Assembly (NCBI GenBank): GCA_963807735.1
Contig: CAWEDI010000027.1
Span: 39,333-103,332, forward strand
DNA: 64,000 nucleotides
Direction of reading: 5' to 3'
Source of the DNA: Roseiarcus sp963807735
Lineage (GTDB): Bacteria; Pseudomonadota; Alphaproteobacteria; Rhizobiales; Beijerinckiaceae
Numbering within the stretch: position 1 is the first letter of the stretch; each line of letters opens with the position of its first letter. Position numbers and translations under genes: made by a program. Shown here piece by piece: positions 52,457 to 61,512 of this stretch. Below the pieces are notes generated by a model. It was not told the DNA's origin, did not search any database, and saw only the letters and a list, made by a program, of their open reading frames with translations.

Positions 52457-54736
52457 CTACCCCCCGATATTGAAGCTCGCCAGCGCCGCCATGTTGACAA
52501 TATCGCTGTCCTTGGCCCCGAGCGGCACCATCTGCACCGGCTTCTCCAGCCCGACGATCAGCGGCCCAATGACCGTCGCGCCGCCAAGCTCCTGCAACAT
52601 GCGCGTCGAGATCGACGCCGAATGGAACGCCGGCATGATGAGCACGTTGGCGGTGTCGCTTAGCCGGCAGAACGGGTAGGCGGCCATCAGCTCGCGGTTC
52701 AGCGCGACATCGGCGGCCATTTCGCCGTCGTATTCGAAGTCGACGCGTTTGGCGTCGAGAATCCGCACCGCCTCCTGCACCCGCAGCGAGCGCTCGCCCG
52801 GCGGGTGGCCGAAGTTGGAGAACGCCAGCATCGCCACGCGGGGCTCGTAGCCGAGCCGGCGCGCCACGCCGGCCGCCTCGATGGCGATCTGAGCGAGATC
52901 CTCGGCGTCGGGCATCTCCGTGACGGCGGTGTCGGCGACCACCACCGGGCGCCCGCGCGCCAGCACCAGCGACACGCCGATGACGCGATGGCCGGGCTTG
53001 TCGTCGATGACCCGGCGCACCTCTTCGAGCGCGATCGAGAAATTGCGGGTGACGCCGGTCACCATCGCGTCGGCGTCGCCGCGCGCCACCATCGCGGCGG
53101 CGAAATAGTTGCGGTCCTGGTTGACCATGCGCTGGCAGTCGCGAAACAGGAAGCCGCGCCGTTGCAGCCGCTCGTAGAGGAACTGCGCATACAGCGCGTT
53201 GCGGTGCGACAGCCGCGCGTTGTGAATCTCGATCCCCTTCTCGCCGAGATCAAGCCCGGTCGCCGCCGCCGCGGCCGTCACGCGGTCCTCGCGTCCGACG
53301 AGAATGGCGCTGCCGAGCCCCTGCGTGACGAAGGAATAGGCGGCGCGGATGACCTGCTCCTCCTCGCCCTCGGCGAACACGACGCGTTTCGGCATTCGCC
53401 GCACGCGCTCGTGGATGCGTTGCATGACCCCGGCGATCGGATCGCGCCGCGCCGAAAGCTGCGCCTTGTAGGCGACCATGTCGACGATCGGCCGCCGCGC
53501 GACGCCGGATTCCATCGCCGCCTTGGCGACCGCCATCGGCACGACATGGATCAGCCGCGGATCGAACGGCGTCGGGATGATGTAATCGCGCCCGAAACGC
53601 GGCCGCGCGCCGCGATAGGCGACGGCGACCTCGTCGGGCACGTCCTCGCGCGCGAGTTCGGCGAGCGCCTGCGCGGCGGCGATTTTCATCTCCATGTTGA
53701 TCGTCTTGGCGCGCACGTCGAGCGCGCCGCGGAAAATATAGGGGAAGCCCAGGACGTTGTTGACCTGGTTCGGATAATCGGAGCGCCCCGTCGCAATGAT
53801 GACGTCCTCGCGCGCCTCCTGCGCATCCTCCGGGGTGATCTCGGGATCGGGATTGGCCATGGCGAAGATGATCGGGTTCGCCGCCATCGATTTCACCATC
53901 TCCGCCGTCAGCGCGCCCTTGGCGGAGAGGCCGAAGAAGATATCGGCGCCCAGCAGCGCGTCGGCGAGCGTGCGCGCGTCGGTATCGACCGCGTGCGCCG
54001 ACTTCCACTGGTTCATTCCCTCCCTGCGGCCGCGATAAACGACGCCTTTGGTGTCGCACAGCATCACGTTGGAGGGCTCGAACCCGATCGCCTTAATGAG
54101 ATCGAGGCAGGCGATCCCCGCTGCGCCGGCGCCGTTGCAGACGAGCCGCGTTTTCTTGATGTCGCGGTCGGTCAGCCGCATCGCGTTGATCATGCCGGCG
54201 GCGGCGATGATCGCGGTGCCGTGCTGATCGTCGTGGAAGACGGGAATATCCATCAACTCGCGCAGGCGCTCCTCGATGATGAAGCACTCCGGCGCCTTGA
54301 TGTCCTCGAGGTTGATGCCGCCGAACGAGGGGCCGAGAAACTTGACCGAATTGATGAACTCTTCCGGGTCCTCGGTCCCCACCTCGAGATCGATGGAATC
54401 GACATCGGCGAAGCGCTTGAACAGCACGGCCTTGCCCTCCATCACCGGCTTCGACGCCAGAGCGCCGAGATTGCCGAGGCCGAGGATCGCGGTGCCGTTG
54501 GAGATGACGGCGACCATGTTGCCGCGCGAGGTGTAGTCGTAAGCGGCGGAGGGATCGGCGGCGATCGCCTTGACCGGCACGGCGACGCCGGGGGAATAGG
54601 CCAGCGATAGATCGCGTTGCGTCGCCATCGGCTTGGTGGCGACGACCTCCAGCTTGCCCGGGCGGCCGCGCGAGTGGAACAGCAGCGCCTCCTGGTCGGT
54701 GATCGACGGGCGCCCGCCGCCGGGAGTTTTCGCCAT
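52457..54736 (-). CDS. maeB: NADP-dependent malic enzyme (malic-PTA fusion)
   Basis: A 759-residue enzyme. Residues 1-430 are the malic enzyme: 'AYSPGVAVPVKAI', 'DVDSIDLEVGTEDPEEFI', catalytic region 'PVFHDDQHGTAIIAAAGMINAM' (read in parts), NAD(P) site 'VCNGAGAAGIACLDLI'. Residues about 440-759 are a phosphotransacetylase-like domain ('RVVFAEGEEEQVIRAAYSF', 'NVLIMPAFHSASI'), which in MaeB usually binds acetyl-CoA as a regulator. It converts malate to pyruvate, giving CO2 and NADPH. ATG 54736 fits the family; the upstream open frame is Arg/Ala rich. Its stop lies 9 bases from the toxin stop (convergent). Confidence 0.95.
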   Translation of the reverse strand: MAKTPGGGRPSITDQEALLFHSRGRPGKLEVVATKPMATQRDLSLAYSPGVAVPVKAIAADPSAAYDYTSRGNMVAVISNGTAILGLGNLGALASKPVMEGKAVLFKRFADVDSIDLEVGTEDPEEFINSVKFLGPSFGGINLEDIKAPECFIIEERLRELMDIPVFHDDQHGTAIIAAAGMINAMRLTDRDIKKTRLVCNGAGAAGIACLDLIKAIGFEPSNVMLCDTKGVVYRGRREGMNQWKSAHAVDTDARTLADALLGADIFFGLSAKGALTAEMVKSMAANPIIFAMANPDPEITPEDAQEAREDVIIATGRSDYPNQVNNVLGFPYIFRGALDVRAKTINMEMKIAAAQALAELAREDVPDEVAVAYRGARPRFGRDYIIPTPFDPRLIHVVPMAVAKAAMESGVARRPIVDMVAYKAQLSARRDPIAGVMQRIHERVRRMPKRVVFAEGEEEQVIRAAYSFVTQGLGSAILVGREDRVTAAAAATGLDLGEKGIEIHNARLSHRNALYAQFLYERLQRRGFLFRDCQRMVNQDRNYFAAAMVARGDADAMVTGVTRNFSIALEEVRRVIDDKPGHRVIGVSLVLARGRPVVVADTAVTEMPDAEDLAQIAIEAAGVARRLGYEPRVAMLAFSNFGHPPGERSLRVQEAVRILDAKRVDFEYDGEMAADVALNRELMAAYPFCRLSDTANVLIMPAFHSASISTRMLQELGGATVIGPLIVGLEKPVQMVPLGAKDSDIVNMAALASFNIGG

Positions 54737-55134
54737 TTGTTTCCCCTCCCCCGCGCCGTTCAGCGCTTCCGGCGCTTCTAGACCATGCGCAAGGTTTGGC
54801 AAATGGCGGGCCGTTGAGCCTTGCGCGGGATCGTTCACGAGGGGCGACGCATTGCGGCGCGCCGGAGTTGCGCTGCGGCGCCGTGCAGGCGCTAACTTAA
54901 GCGCCGCTAAACGGCGCGCGAGAAGTCCAGATCGACTGGCTTCCTCGTGGCCACGCTTGTCCCGGCCCTCCACGTCGCGCCGAGACAAACCTGCGGCGAA
55001 GCGAAAATGGCGCTTGTCGCAAACGGAACTCTGTATTTCTGGAACAGTTTCGCCCTGTCATGACGTGGCTGCCCGGGAAAGACCCGGGCAAGACGTGGAG
55101 AGCGCCAGTCAAACCTCGTTTCGGCGGATGCTCC
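54737..55134. other. intergenic stretch with REP-like hairpins
   Basis: About 400 bases. It contains GCCCGGG-AAAGA-CCCGGGC at 55071-55089 (perfect 7-bp stem) embedded in 'TGACGTGG…AGACGTGG', and near 54955 a related piece ('CTTGTCCCGGCCCTCCACGTC'). These look like the intergenic 'CCGGG…ACGTGG' repeats of alphaproteobacteria. The hairpin may also stop transcription of the gene ending at 55135. Confidence 0.55.
55071..55089. repeat. perfect GC hairpin, REP-like
   Basis: A 7-bp stem GCCCGGG/CCCGGGC with loop AAAGA; flanked by copies of GACGTGG. No T-run follows on the minus strand, so a terminator function is uncertain. Confidence 0.6.
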
Positions 55135-56445
55135 TCAGTTGAAAATTGCTGAAGGGCAGTTGAAGTTTTTGGCCGACGCCCAGGTGCGCGTAAGACCGTG
55201 GTCGATTGTGCGACCGACCAGGATGCAGACGCTGTAGTCGATGTGTTTGCTGGAGGGGAAGCCGACGAACGGTTCCGATGTGGTCGGGCTGTCGTAAACC
55301 TGTGTGAGGCCGGCGCCCGCGCCATAGTAAGGGCTAGACCCCCACGCGATTTTCTTGAAGTTGGTCGGCGTCGTGTTCGAGTCGTACGGCAGGCTGTATT
55401 GCAGGCCCTGATACGGCCATTCCCAGTCGCAGGGCAGGATTTGCGTCTCCCCCCCGGCGCAGCCGTTGCCGTTATTGTAGGCAATCGACGTGGACCCGCG
55501 CTCGTCCGCATAGCCGTCGGCGAGCTTGCTGTTGGGGAACTTCAACGGCTCATACAGCCCCATTTCAAAGGCGCCGGCGACCATAGCATTGAATCGAGCG
55601 CCTTGGTTCGGCGTGATCCAATTCCATCCGGTGTTGCGCGTGACCGGCAACGCTGTGGTGGCGAATATGAACCGATCGCCCCATTGCACGTGGGTCACCA
55701 ACCCATCCGCGCCGTTGTCGAACACCATGACGCCATAGGGCGCGCGCAGGTCGAAGCCGACCCTGTCCGCCTTGGCGACCTGAGACAGATCGACGTCGAC
55801 ATCGTAGCGCGGGGCATCCCGCAGCGCTTGGAAGACCCAGGTCATCGTCACCGGCAGCAAATAGCGCGCGTAGGACGATTTGGTAAGCGGAAGATTGGTC
55901 GTGTCGTTGCCTGACGCGTTGACCGGGTCGGGCGTGATGGTGCCGTAGTGGTAATAGGTCGTTTTGATCCTGAACGCGCCCGTGCTGGAGCTGGCGGCCA
56001 GCGCCGTGCCGGGCGCCGCGAAATCGAGCCCCAGCGGCGAATCATCGACACCGAAAATCTTGTTGGCGATCGTGTCCGAGGTGTTGTCGGTAAAGGTGCG
56101 ATAGCGCTCGTGCGAAACGAAATAGCCGAAGCCGCCGTCGCCCGTCGTCTCCTGATTGACGACGATAGTCTGCAGCCCTGTCACGCTCGGGATCTGATAG
56201 GTCATCTGGACAGCGTAGCCGCCATGTCCGGGATTACCATTGCCTTCCAATTTCAGCGAGACGGTGCGTTTCAAGCATTGCGAGTCGTACCAGGTGTATT
56301 GTTCAACTGCGAGCCCGAGAACGGTCGTTTGGGTATTCGTCACCCAGTTCAGCGGTGGGGTGATCGGGTTCGGACAAGCCGCTTGCGCCACGGCCACGCT
56401 CGACAACAAGGCGGCAGCGGTAGTAAGGATCAAAAGTCTTGTCAT
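55135..56445 (-). CDS. secreted protein of unknown function
   Basis: A 436-residue exported protein. ATG 56445 starts a clear signal peptide ('MTRLLILTTAAALLSSVAVAQA', cleavage after AQA). The mature part is rich in Tyr, Trp, Asn, Thr and Gly and has about eight Cys, suggesting disulphides in the periplasm or outside. Blocks such as 'VEQYTWYDSQCLKRTVSLKLEGNG', 'YGVMVFDNGADGLVTHVQWG' and 'ILPCDWEWPYQGLQY' suggest a beta-rich carbohydrate-binding-like fold, but I recognise no family. It stands alone between malic enzyme and dadA; a frame extending to 56502 adds a charged leader and is less likely. Confidence 0.75.
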   Translation of the reverse strand: MTRLLILTTAAALLSSVAVAQAACPNPITPPLNWVTNTQTTVLGLAVEQYTWYDSQCLKRTVSLKLEGNGNPGHGGYAVQMTYQIPSVTGLQTIVVNQETTGDGGFGYFVSHERYRTFTDNTSDTIANKIFGVDDSPLGLDFAAPGTALAASSSTGAFRIKTTYYHYGTITPDPVNASGNDTTNLPLTKSSYARYLLPVTMTWVFQALRDAPRYDVDVDLSQVAKADRVGFDLRAPYGVMVFDNGADGLVTHVQWGDRFIFATTALPVTRNTGWNWITPNQGARFNAMVAGAFEMGLYEPLKFPNSKLADGYADERGSTSIAYNNGNGCAGGETQILPCDWEWPYQGLQYSLPYDSNTTPTNFKKIAWGSSPYYGAGAGLTQVYDSPTTSEPFVGFPSSKHIDYSVCILVGRTIDHGLTRTWASAKNFNCPSAIFN

Positions 56446-56674
56446 TTCCGCTCCTGAAATACTTCTAGTGTCGCACTTACGGCCCCAGCCGGCCGTGTCC
56501 ACGGCGGTAACATAGTACCATTACAACTGGTCGCCGCTGTCAAGTCGCCCTACGGCTCGTCGGGTCCATCGCGGGCGCAACTGCGCCCGTTATCTGACGC
56601 TTACGGGATGGAGCTCAAATGGCGCGCGCAATCAGACCGCGTATGCGGGGCGATCGCCGCTCCGACCTCACCCG

Positions 56675-57997
56675 TTAAGCGTTCGGCCGCGCCATCACCA
56701 GCGCGCTCACCGAGTCCGCCGTCGCGGCGGCGAGGGTCCAGCCGAGATGGCCGTGGCCGGTGTTGTAGAACACGCGCGGATTGCGGCCGCGCCCAACGCG
56801 CGGCAGCATGTTGGGCATCATCGGCCGCAAGCCCGTCCACGGCACCGACTGGCGCGTCGAAATGCCGGGGAAATGCGCGCGGCACCAGTTGATGAGCGGG
56901 TCGATGCGCTCGGCGCGGATGTCGCGGTTATAGCCGTTGAACTCCGCCGTCCCCGCGATGCGCAGCCGGTTGCGGCCGAGCCGCGCGCTGACGATCTTCG
57001 AGGATTCGTCGAGCAGGCTGACATAGGGCGCGAGCGCGACGCTCGGCTCCGGCAGCGTGATGGTGATCGAATAGCCCTTCACCGGATAGATGTTGACGCG
57101 GTCGCCCAACATGCGGGCGATCCCGCGCGACATCACGCCGCCGCAGACGACGATGCGGTCGAACAGATGCACCTCGGTCGGCGGCGCGATCTTTTCGAGG
57201 CTTGGCTCGGTCGATTGGCTGATGACGGTGACGCCATTGTCGCTCGCCGTGACAGACAGCACCTCGTCGGAAAGCCGCATCTCGACGCCGAGCCGCTCGC
57301 AGGCCCGCGCCAAGCCGAGCGTGAACTTGTGGATGTCGCCGGTGAAGTCGCTTGGGGTGAAATAGCCGCCGTAATATTTGCCCTTCAGCGCCGGCTCCAG
57401 CGTCTTGATTTCGTCGGGCGTCACCGCCCGGCGCTCCAGGCCGCCCTTGGCGAGCAGCTTCGAGACTTCCGCCGCCGCCTCGAAATCGGACTTCTTCTCG
57501 TAGAAGTGCAGGATGCCGCGGTCCTCGCGATCGAAGTCGATCCCCTCCGCCGCCGCGATCTCGGCAAGCTTCGTGCGCGCCTCCAGGGCGAGCCGCACGG
57601 TGGTGACGGTATTCTCCTCGTAATGCGGGATGTTGCCGACGAACGCCGCCATCCAGGAGAGTTTGTGCCAAGTCGGCGTTGGATTGACGAGCAGCGGCGC
57701 GCCAGGCGTCGTCATCCACTTTATGCCTTTCCAGACCGTCGCCCAGGCGTTCCAGACTTCGGCGTTGCAAGCGGAGAGCTGGCCGCCGTTGGCGAACGAG
57801 GTCTCCATCGCGGCGTAGGGGTGGCGATCGAAGATCGTCACCTGCGCGCCGCGCTTGGTCAGGTCATAGGCGGTGGTGATGCCGGTGATGCCGGCGCCGA
57901 TCACGGCGACGCGCGGCGCTTCTGTTGCAGGCAAGGCGGGCTTCTCGTCTGAGAGGTGAGGCCCGCCTGATTTCTCACGTGCGCGCGCCGTTGTCAC
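56675..57997 (-). CDS. dadA: D-amino acid dehydrogenase small subunit
   Basis: A 440-residue FAD-dependent oxidoreductase of the DadA type. The N-terminal FAD motif is 'VAVIGAGITGITTAYDLTKRG', followed by 'ETSFANGGQLSACNAEVWN', specific for DadA, and the C-terminal 'GLRPMMPNMLPRVG' with 'YNTGHGHLGWTLA'. It oxidises D-amino acids to oxo acids and passes electrons to the respiratory chain. The frame opens at GTG 57997; about 25 extra residues precede the FAD fold. No alanine racemase (dadX) is next to it. The gene before it on the same strand is the sugar-binding protein, separated by a strong hairpin. Confidence 0.92.
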   Translation of the reverse strand: MTTARAREKSGGPHLSDEKPALPATEAPRVAVIGAGITGITTAYDLTKRGAQVTIFDRHPYAAMETSFANGGQLSACNAEVWNAWATVWKGIKWMTTPGAPLLVNPTPTWHKLSWMAAFVGNIPHYEENTVTTVRLALEARTKLAEIAAAEGIDFDREDRGILHFYEKKSDFEAAAEVSKLLAKGGLERRAVTPDEIKTLEPALKGKYYGGYFTPSDFTGDIHKFTLGLARACERLGVEMRLSDEVLSVTASDNGVTVISQSTEPSLEKIAPPTEVHLFDRIVVCGGVMSRGIARMLGDRVNIYPVKGYSITITLPEPSVALAPYVSLLDESSKIVSARLGRNRLRIAGTAEFNGYNRDIRAERIDPLINWCRAHFPGISTRQSVPWTGLRPMMPNMLPRVGRGRNPRVFYNTGHGHLGWTLAAATADSVSALVMARPNA

Positions 57998-58010
57998 GCC
58001 TATCTCAGCG

Positions 58011-58039
58011 GCGCCGCCCCGCCTTCGGCGGGGCGGCGC
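58011..58039 (-). terminator. strong GC hairpin after the sugar-binding protein gene
   Basis: A 13-bp perfect stem (GCGCCGCCCCGCC / GGCGGGGCGGCGC) with a TTC loop, directly after the stop of the gene ending at 58045. No long T-run follows, so it may act as a 3'-end stabiliser or a terminator. It separates this gene from dadA. Confidence 0.7.
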
Positions 58040-58044
58040 TTGGC

Positions 58045-59304
58045 TTACTTCGCGTTGTTGATCGCCTTGTCAAGCTCGGTCACGGCGCTTTCGGAGGTCT
58101 TGATCTCGCCGTGGAAGAACTTGGTCACGACGTCATGATAGGCGCCGGTGCCGATCGCCGGCGGCTGCGCATAGTTCTGCGCCATCGAGCCGACGAACGT
58201 CCCGGCGGCGTTGGCCTTCTTGACGTCGGCGATGCCTTTCTTGCCGCACATGTCGAACGCCGTGTCGGGCACGTCCATCCGCGCGGGAACCGAGCCCTTG
58301 ACGACGTTGAACGCCGATTGAAAGCTCGGGCTCATCGTCGCGTCCGCCAGCGCCAACTGCGCCGCCTGCCGGTCGGCCGAGACCTTGAATAGCGCAAACA
58401 TATCCGTGTTGTAGATCACCGAGCCGTCGGTGCCGGGGAAGCGATAGCAGAGGAAATCCTTGCCCGCCTCCTTCTGCGACGCGCGGAACTCGCCCTTCGC
58501 CCAATCGCCCATCACCTGCACCAGCGCGTCGCCCTTGATGACCATTGCGGTGGCGAGGTTCCAATCGCGGCCGGCGAAGTTCGGGTCGACGTAGTCCTTC
58601 AGCTTGCCGAGATTGTCGAACGCCTTCTTCATCGTGTCCGACTTCAGCGCGCCCTCGTCGAGGTCGACGAACGCCTTCTTGTAGAACTCGATGCCGCCGG
58701 TCGAGGCGACGACGGAATCAAACAGGGTCGCCTCCTGCCACGGCTGGCCGCCGAGCGCGAGCGGGATGACGCCCGCCTTCTTGGCCTTGTCGAGCAAAGC
58801 GACGAAATCGTCGAACGTCTTCGGCTCCGTCCCGCCGATCTTCTCCATCACCGCTTTGTTGATCCACACCCAGTTGACCGAATGGATGTTGACCGGCACA
58901 GCGTCCCACTTGCCATCGGTGGTGGTGAACTTCTGCAACGCCTTGGGCACGACGGCGTCCCAGTTCTCCTTCTTGGCGAGCGAGGTCACGTCGCCGAGCT
59001 TGCCGGCCTCCGCGTAGTCGAGCGCAAAATAGCCGAGAATCTGCGAGGCGGTCGGCGGGTTGCCGGCGGCGACCATCGCCTTCAAGGTGGTCATCGCCGC
59101 CTCGCCGCCGCCGCCGGCGACCGGCACGTCCTTCCAGGCGTAGCCTTCCTTCGCGAGATCTTGTTTGAGCACATTGAGCGCCGCCGCCTCGCCGCCGGAG
59201 GTCCACCAGTGCAGCATCTGCACTTCCTTCACGTCGGCGGCGGCCGCCGGCGCCGCCAGGCCGAGAGCCGCAGCGCTCGCCAGAAATAGGGAACGAAATT
59301 TCAT
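58045..59304 (-). CDS. sugar ABC transporter substrate-binding protein (orphan)
   Basis: A 419-residue periplasmic binding protein. Signal peptide about 1-23 ('FLASAAALGLAAPAAAA'). The mature part begins 'EVQMLHWWTSGGEAAALNVL', typical of the family 1 glucose/mannose (GtsA-like) binding proteins, with 'NIHSVNWVWINKAVM' and 'GGQPWQEATLFDSVVAS'. It should deliver a sugar to an inner-membrane ABC importer, but neither permease nor ATPase genes of this family are next to it, so the transporter must be elsewhere or lost. ATG 59304 is supported by the signal peptide. Confidence 0.92.
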   Translation of the reverse strand: MKFRSLFLASAAALGLAAPAAAADVKEVQMLHWWTSGGEAAALNVLKQDLAKEGYAWKDVPVAGGGGEAAMTTLKAMVAAGNPPTASQILGYFALDYAEAGKLGDVTSLAKKENWDAVVPKALQKFTTTDGKWDAVPVNIHSVNWVWINKAVMEKIGGTEPKTFDDFVALLDKAKKAGVIPLALGGQPWQEATLFDSVVASTGGIEFYKKAFVDLDEGALKSDTMKKAFDNLGKLKDYVDPNFAGRDWNLATAMVIKGDALVQVMGDWAKGEFRASQKEAGKDFLCYRFPGTDGSVIYNTDMFALFKVSADRQAAQLALADATMSPSFQSAFNVVKGSVPARMDVPDTAFDMCGKKGIADVKKANAAGTFVGSMAQNYAQPPAIGTGAYHDVVTKFFHGEIKTSESAVTELDKAINNAK

Positions 59305-59464
59305 CGCCAGTCCTTAAGGTCACTCTCCCAACCGGATTCGGTCCGGCGCCGATTTCGGAGCGCCTCGCGCCTTCTCGCGCGTAGGCGGCGCCCCGTTTCC
59401 GCCGAAATGTAGCGGTTTCCGAGCGCGTGTCCAAGCGCGGAGGCGTCGCCGCCTCGCGATTTGC

Positions 59465-61441
59465 TTAACTCAAATCGCGCGCGATCGTCTCGGAGAAAAC
59501 TCGCGACCGGACAACCTCGCCGTTCTCGTAGGCGTCAAGCTTCGCCTCGATCACGTAGTCCGTCGCGGTCGCCCGCATCTCGACATGCGTCTCGATGCGG
59601 ATGCGCCAGCCGTCGCGGCCCATCTCATAGGTCTGTTCGAGCCCGTAGCGTGCGCTCAGCGGATCGGCGGCGGCGATCGACAGACGGCGGCGCAGGTCGT
59701 GCGACACGCTGACGTCGATGTCGTCGTAGCGATAGGCGCCTTCGCCGAACAGACCGCCCTCGGCGATCGTCTCGTAAGTGGCGACCCCGCGACCGAGATC
59801 GAAACCGACCTGCCGCTCGACGCGGCCTTGGCTCAACGCCGTCTTCGGCGCGTCGGGTGCGGTCTCGCGCGCGGCGAAGCCGACGGGCGGATCCGCCTCG
59901 TGAACGGACCGAACCGGCAGCGTCAAGGCGCCCGGCAGTTTCAGTGACAGTTTCGCGCGTGCGGGCGCCGGCCAGATCAGCGGCCAATAGCCGGTCGACA
60001 GCGCGAGCCGCAGCCGATGGCCCGGCGCGAGCGCGTAACCGCAAGCGTTGAGCTTGAACCGAACCTTGGAAAACACACCCGGCGCCATTTCGCGCAGGTC
60101 GGCGTGGCTGTCGCGATGCGTCAGATTGAGCACGCCATAGGAGACCCGCCGCGAGGCGCCGTCGGGCGCCACATCGCAGAGCCGCGCGCAGATTTGCGCG
60201 ACAGGTTGGTCGGAGGCGAGTTCGAGCTCGATCTCCGGCGCGCCGAGCCATTCCAGGCGCTCCGCCAAGGGCGCGCTGTCGAAGCATTGCGAGAAGCCGT
60301 CGTCGAGGCGTTGGTCGGCGGGCGCCTCATGCGGGGCGCCGGTGCCCATCCATTCCCCGACCGCCGCGCCCGTCCAGCACGGCGAATCGATCAACAATGT
60401 CGACGCCGCGGCGGAGCGGCCGAGCCCGGCTTCGTTGATGCTGAATGCACGGCGCTCGATGCGCGGCGACGGCCATGTCGCCTCGCCGACGAAGCGGCCC
60501 GCCGCCGTCGTGCGGTTCTCCGGCGCCGCGCCGTCCTCGATGAAGGCGCGCAGCATCGGCTCGGCCATCACGCCGTTGTCGCGATCCTTCAACCAATGGT
60601 CCCACCAGCGCAGCGCTTCCCGCAGAAAGCCGATCGCCGGCCCGGGCTTGCCGTCGTGCGGATAGAGATGCGCCCACGGGCCGATCAGGCCGAGGCGCGG
60701 AACTTTCAAGCCTTCGAGCAGGCGCGGGATTGCGTTGGTGTAGGCGTCGGCCCAGCCGCCGACGGCGAACACCGGGCATTCAATCGCCGAAAAATCCTCG
60801 CAGACGGAGCCGTGCCGCCAATAAGCGTCGCGCCGCTGATGCTTCAGCCACAGCGCCGGCCAAAACGGCATGGCGTCGAGGCGCTCCAACCAAACCTCCC
60901 GCCAGTCCTCGCGCAACTGCGGGTCGGGCGGGCGCGCTTGATAAGCGAGCATGATCGCGCCCCACCATAGATTGTCGTTGAGCAGCGCGCCGCCCATGTA
61001 GTGGATGTCGTCGGCGTAACGGTCGTCGGTCGAGCAGACGGTGAGGATCGCCTTCAACGCCGGCGGTCGCAGCGCCGCCACCTGGAGCGCATTGAAGCCG
61101 CCCCAGGATTTGCCCATCATGCCGACCCGCCCGTCGCACCAGGGTTGCCGGCTCAACCAAGCGATCACCTCGCAGGCGTCATCGAGCTCGCGCTGCAAAT
61201 ATTCGTCTTCGAGCAGCCCATCCGACTCGCCGGAGCCGCGCATGTCGACGCGCACCGCGACATAGCCATGAGCGGCGAAATAGCCGTGCATCGGCTCGTC
61301 GCGCCCGCGCGTGCCGTCGCGCTTGCGGTAGGGGATGTATTCAAGGATCGCCGGCGCGCGAGGTTGATCGGGAAACCACGCCCGGGCCGCGAGCCTGACG
61401 CGGTCGGCGAGCGGGATGAACAGGTTCTCGACGACGCGCAC
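59465..61441 (-). CDS. CocE/NonD-family hydrolase
   Basis: A 658-residue alpha/beta hydrolase. The N-terminal half (1-300) is the hydrolase: 'AWFPDQPRAPAILEYIPYRKRDG', 'VRVDMRGSGESDG', nucleophile Ser112 in 'GKSWGGFNA', 'VGGWADAY' and 'LIGPWAHLYPH'. The C-terminal half is the beta 'X-Pro dipeptidyl-peptidase C-terminal' type domain ('LRLALSTGYWPLIWPAP'). The family includes cocaine esterase, glutaryl-7-ACA acylases and X-Pro peptidases; the substrate here is unknown. No signal peptide. The start is GTG 61441, just after an unusual short-repeat array. Possibly in one transcript with the ABC gene upstream, hinting at peptide use. Confidence 0.9.
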   Translation of the reverse strand: MRVVENLFIPLADRVRLAARAWFPDQPRAPAILEYIPYRKRDGTRGRDEPMHGYFAAHGYVAVRVDMRGSGESDGLLEDEYLQRELDDACEVIAWLSRQPWCDGRVGMMGKSWGGFNALQVAALRPPALKAILTVCSTDDRYADDIHYMGGALLNDNLWWGAIMLAYQARPPDPQLREDWREVWLERLDAMPFWPALWLKHQRRDAYWRHGSVCEDFSAIECPVFAVGGWADAYTNAIPRLLEGLKVPRLGLIGPWAHLYPHDGKPGPAIGFLREALRWWDHWLKDRDNGVMAEPMLRAFIEDGAAPENRTTAAGRFVGEATWPSPRIERRAFSINEAGLGRSAAASTLLIDSPCWTGAAVGEWMGTGAPHEAPADQRLDDGFSQCFDSAPLAERLEWLGAPEIELELASDQPVAQICARLCDVAPDGASRRVSYGVLNLTHRDSHADLREMAPGVFSKVRFKLNACGYALAPGHRLRLALSTGYWPLIWPAPARAKLSLKLPGALTLPVRSVHEADPPVGFAARETAPDAPKTALSQGRVERQVGFDLGRGVATYETIAEGGLFGEGAYRYDDIDVSVSHDLRRRLSIAAADPLSARYGLEQTYEMGRDGWRIRIETHVEMRATATDYVIEAKLDAYENGEVVRSRVFSETIARDLS

Positions 61442-61481
61442 CTTCGTGTCCTTCGTGAGTCCTTTGTGACCTTTGTGGTTA
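61441..61481. repeat. short-unit array (CCTTCGTGT/CCTTTGTGA type)
   Basis: Four imperfect units in a row: CCTTCGTGT, CCTTCGTGAGT, CCTTTGTGA, CCTTTGTGGTT; on the minus strand these read as ACACGAAGG/TCACAAAGG. It fills the space between the ABC gene stop and the hydrolase start. Such 'CACGAAGGACACGAAGG' arrays are seen between genes in many unrelated bacteria, origin unknown. Confidence 0.7.
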
Positions 61482-61512
61482 GCCCTTTTTCACCACCAAG
61501 GAGACACGAGGT

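Noticed and set aside
52805..54610. A 601-codon open frame antisense to the malic enzyme
   Set aside because: It is Arg/His/Asp-rich with no domain, and mirrors the conserved malic enzyme codon by codon; long antisense frames are usual at this GC level.
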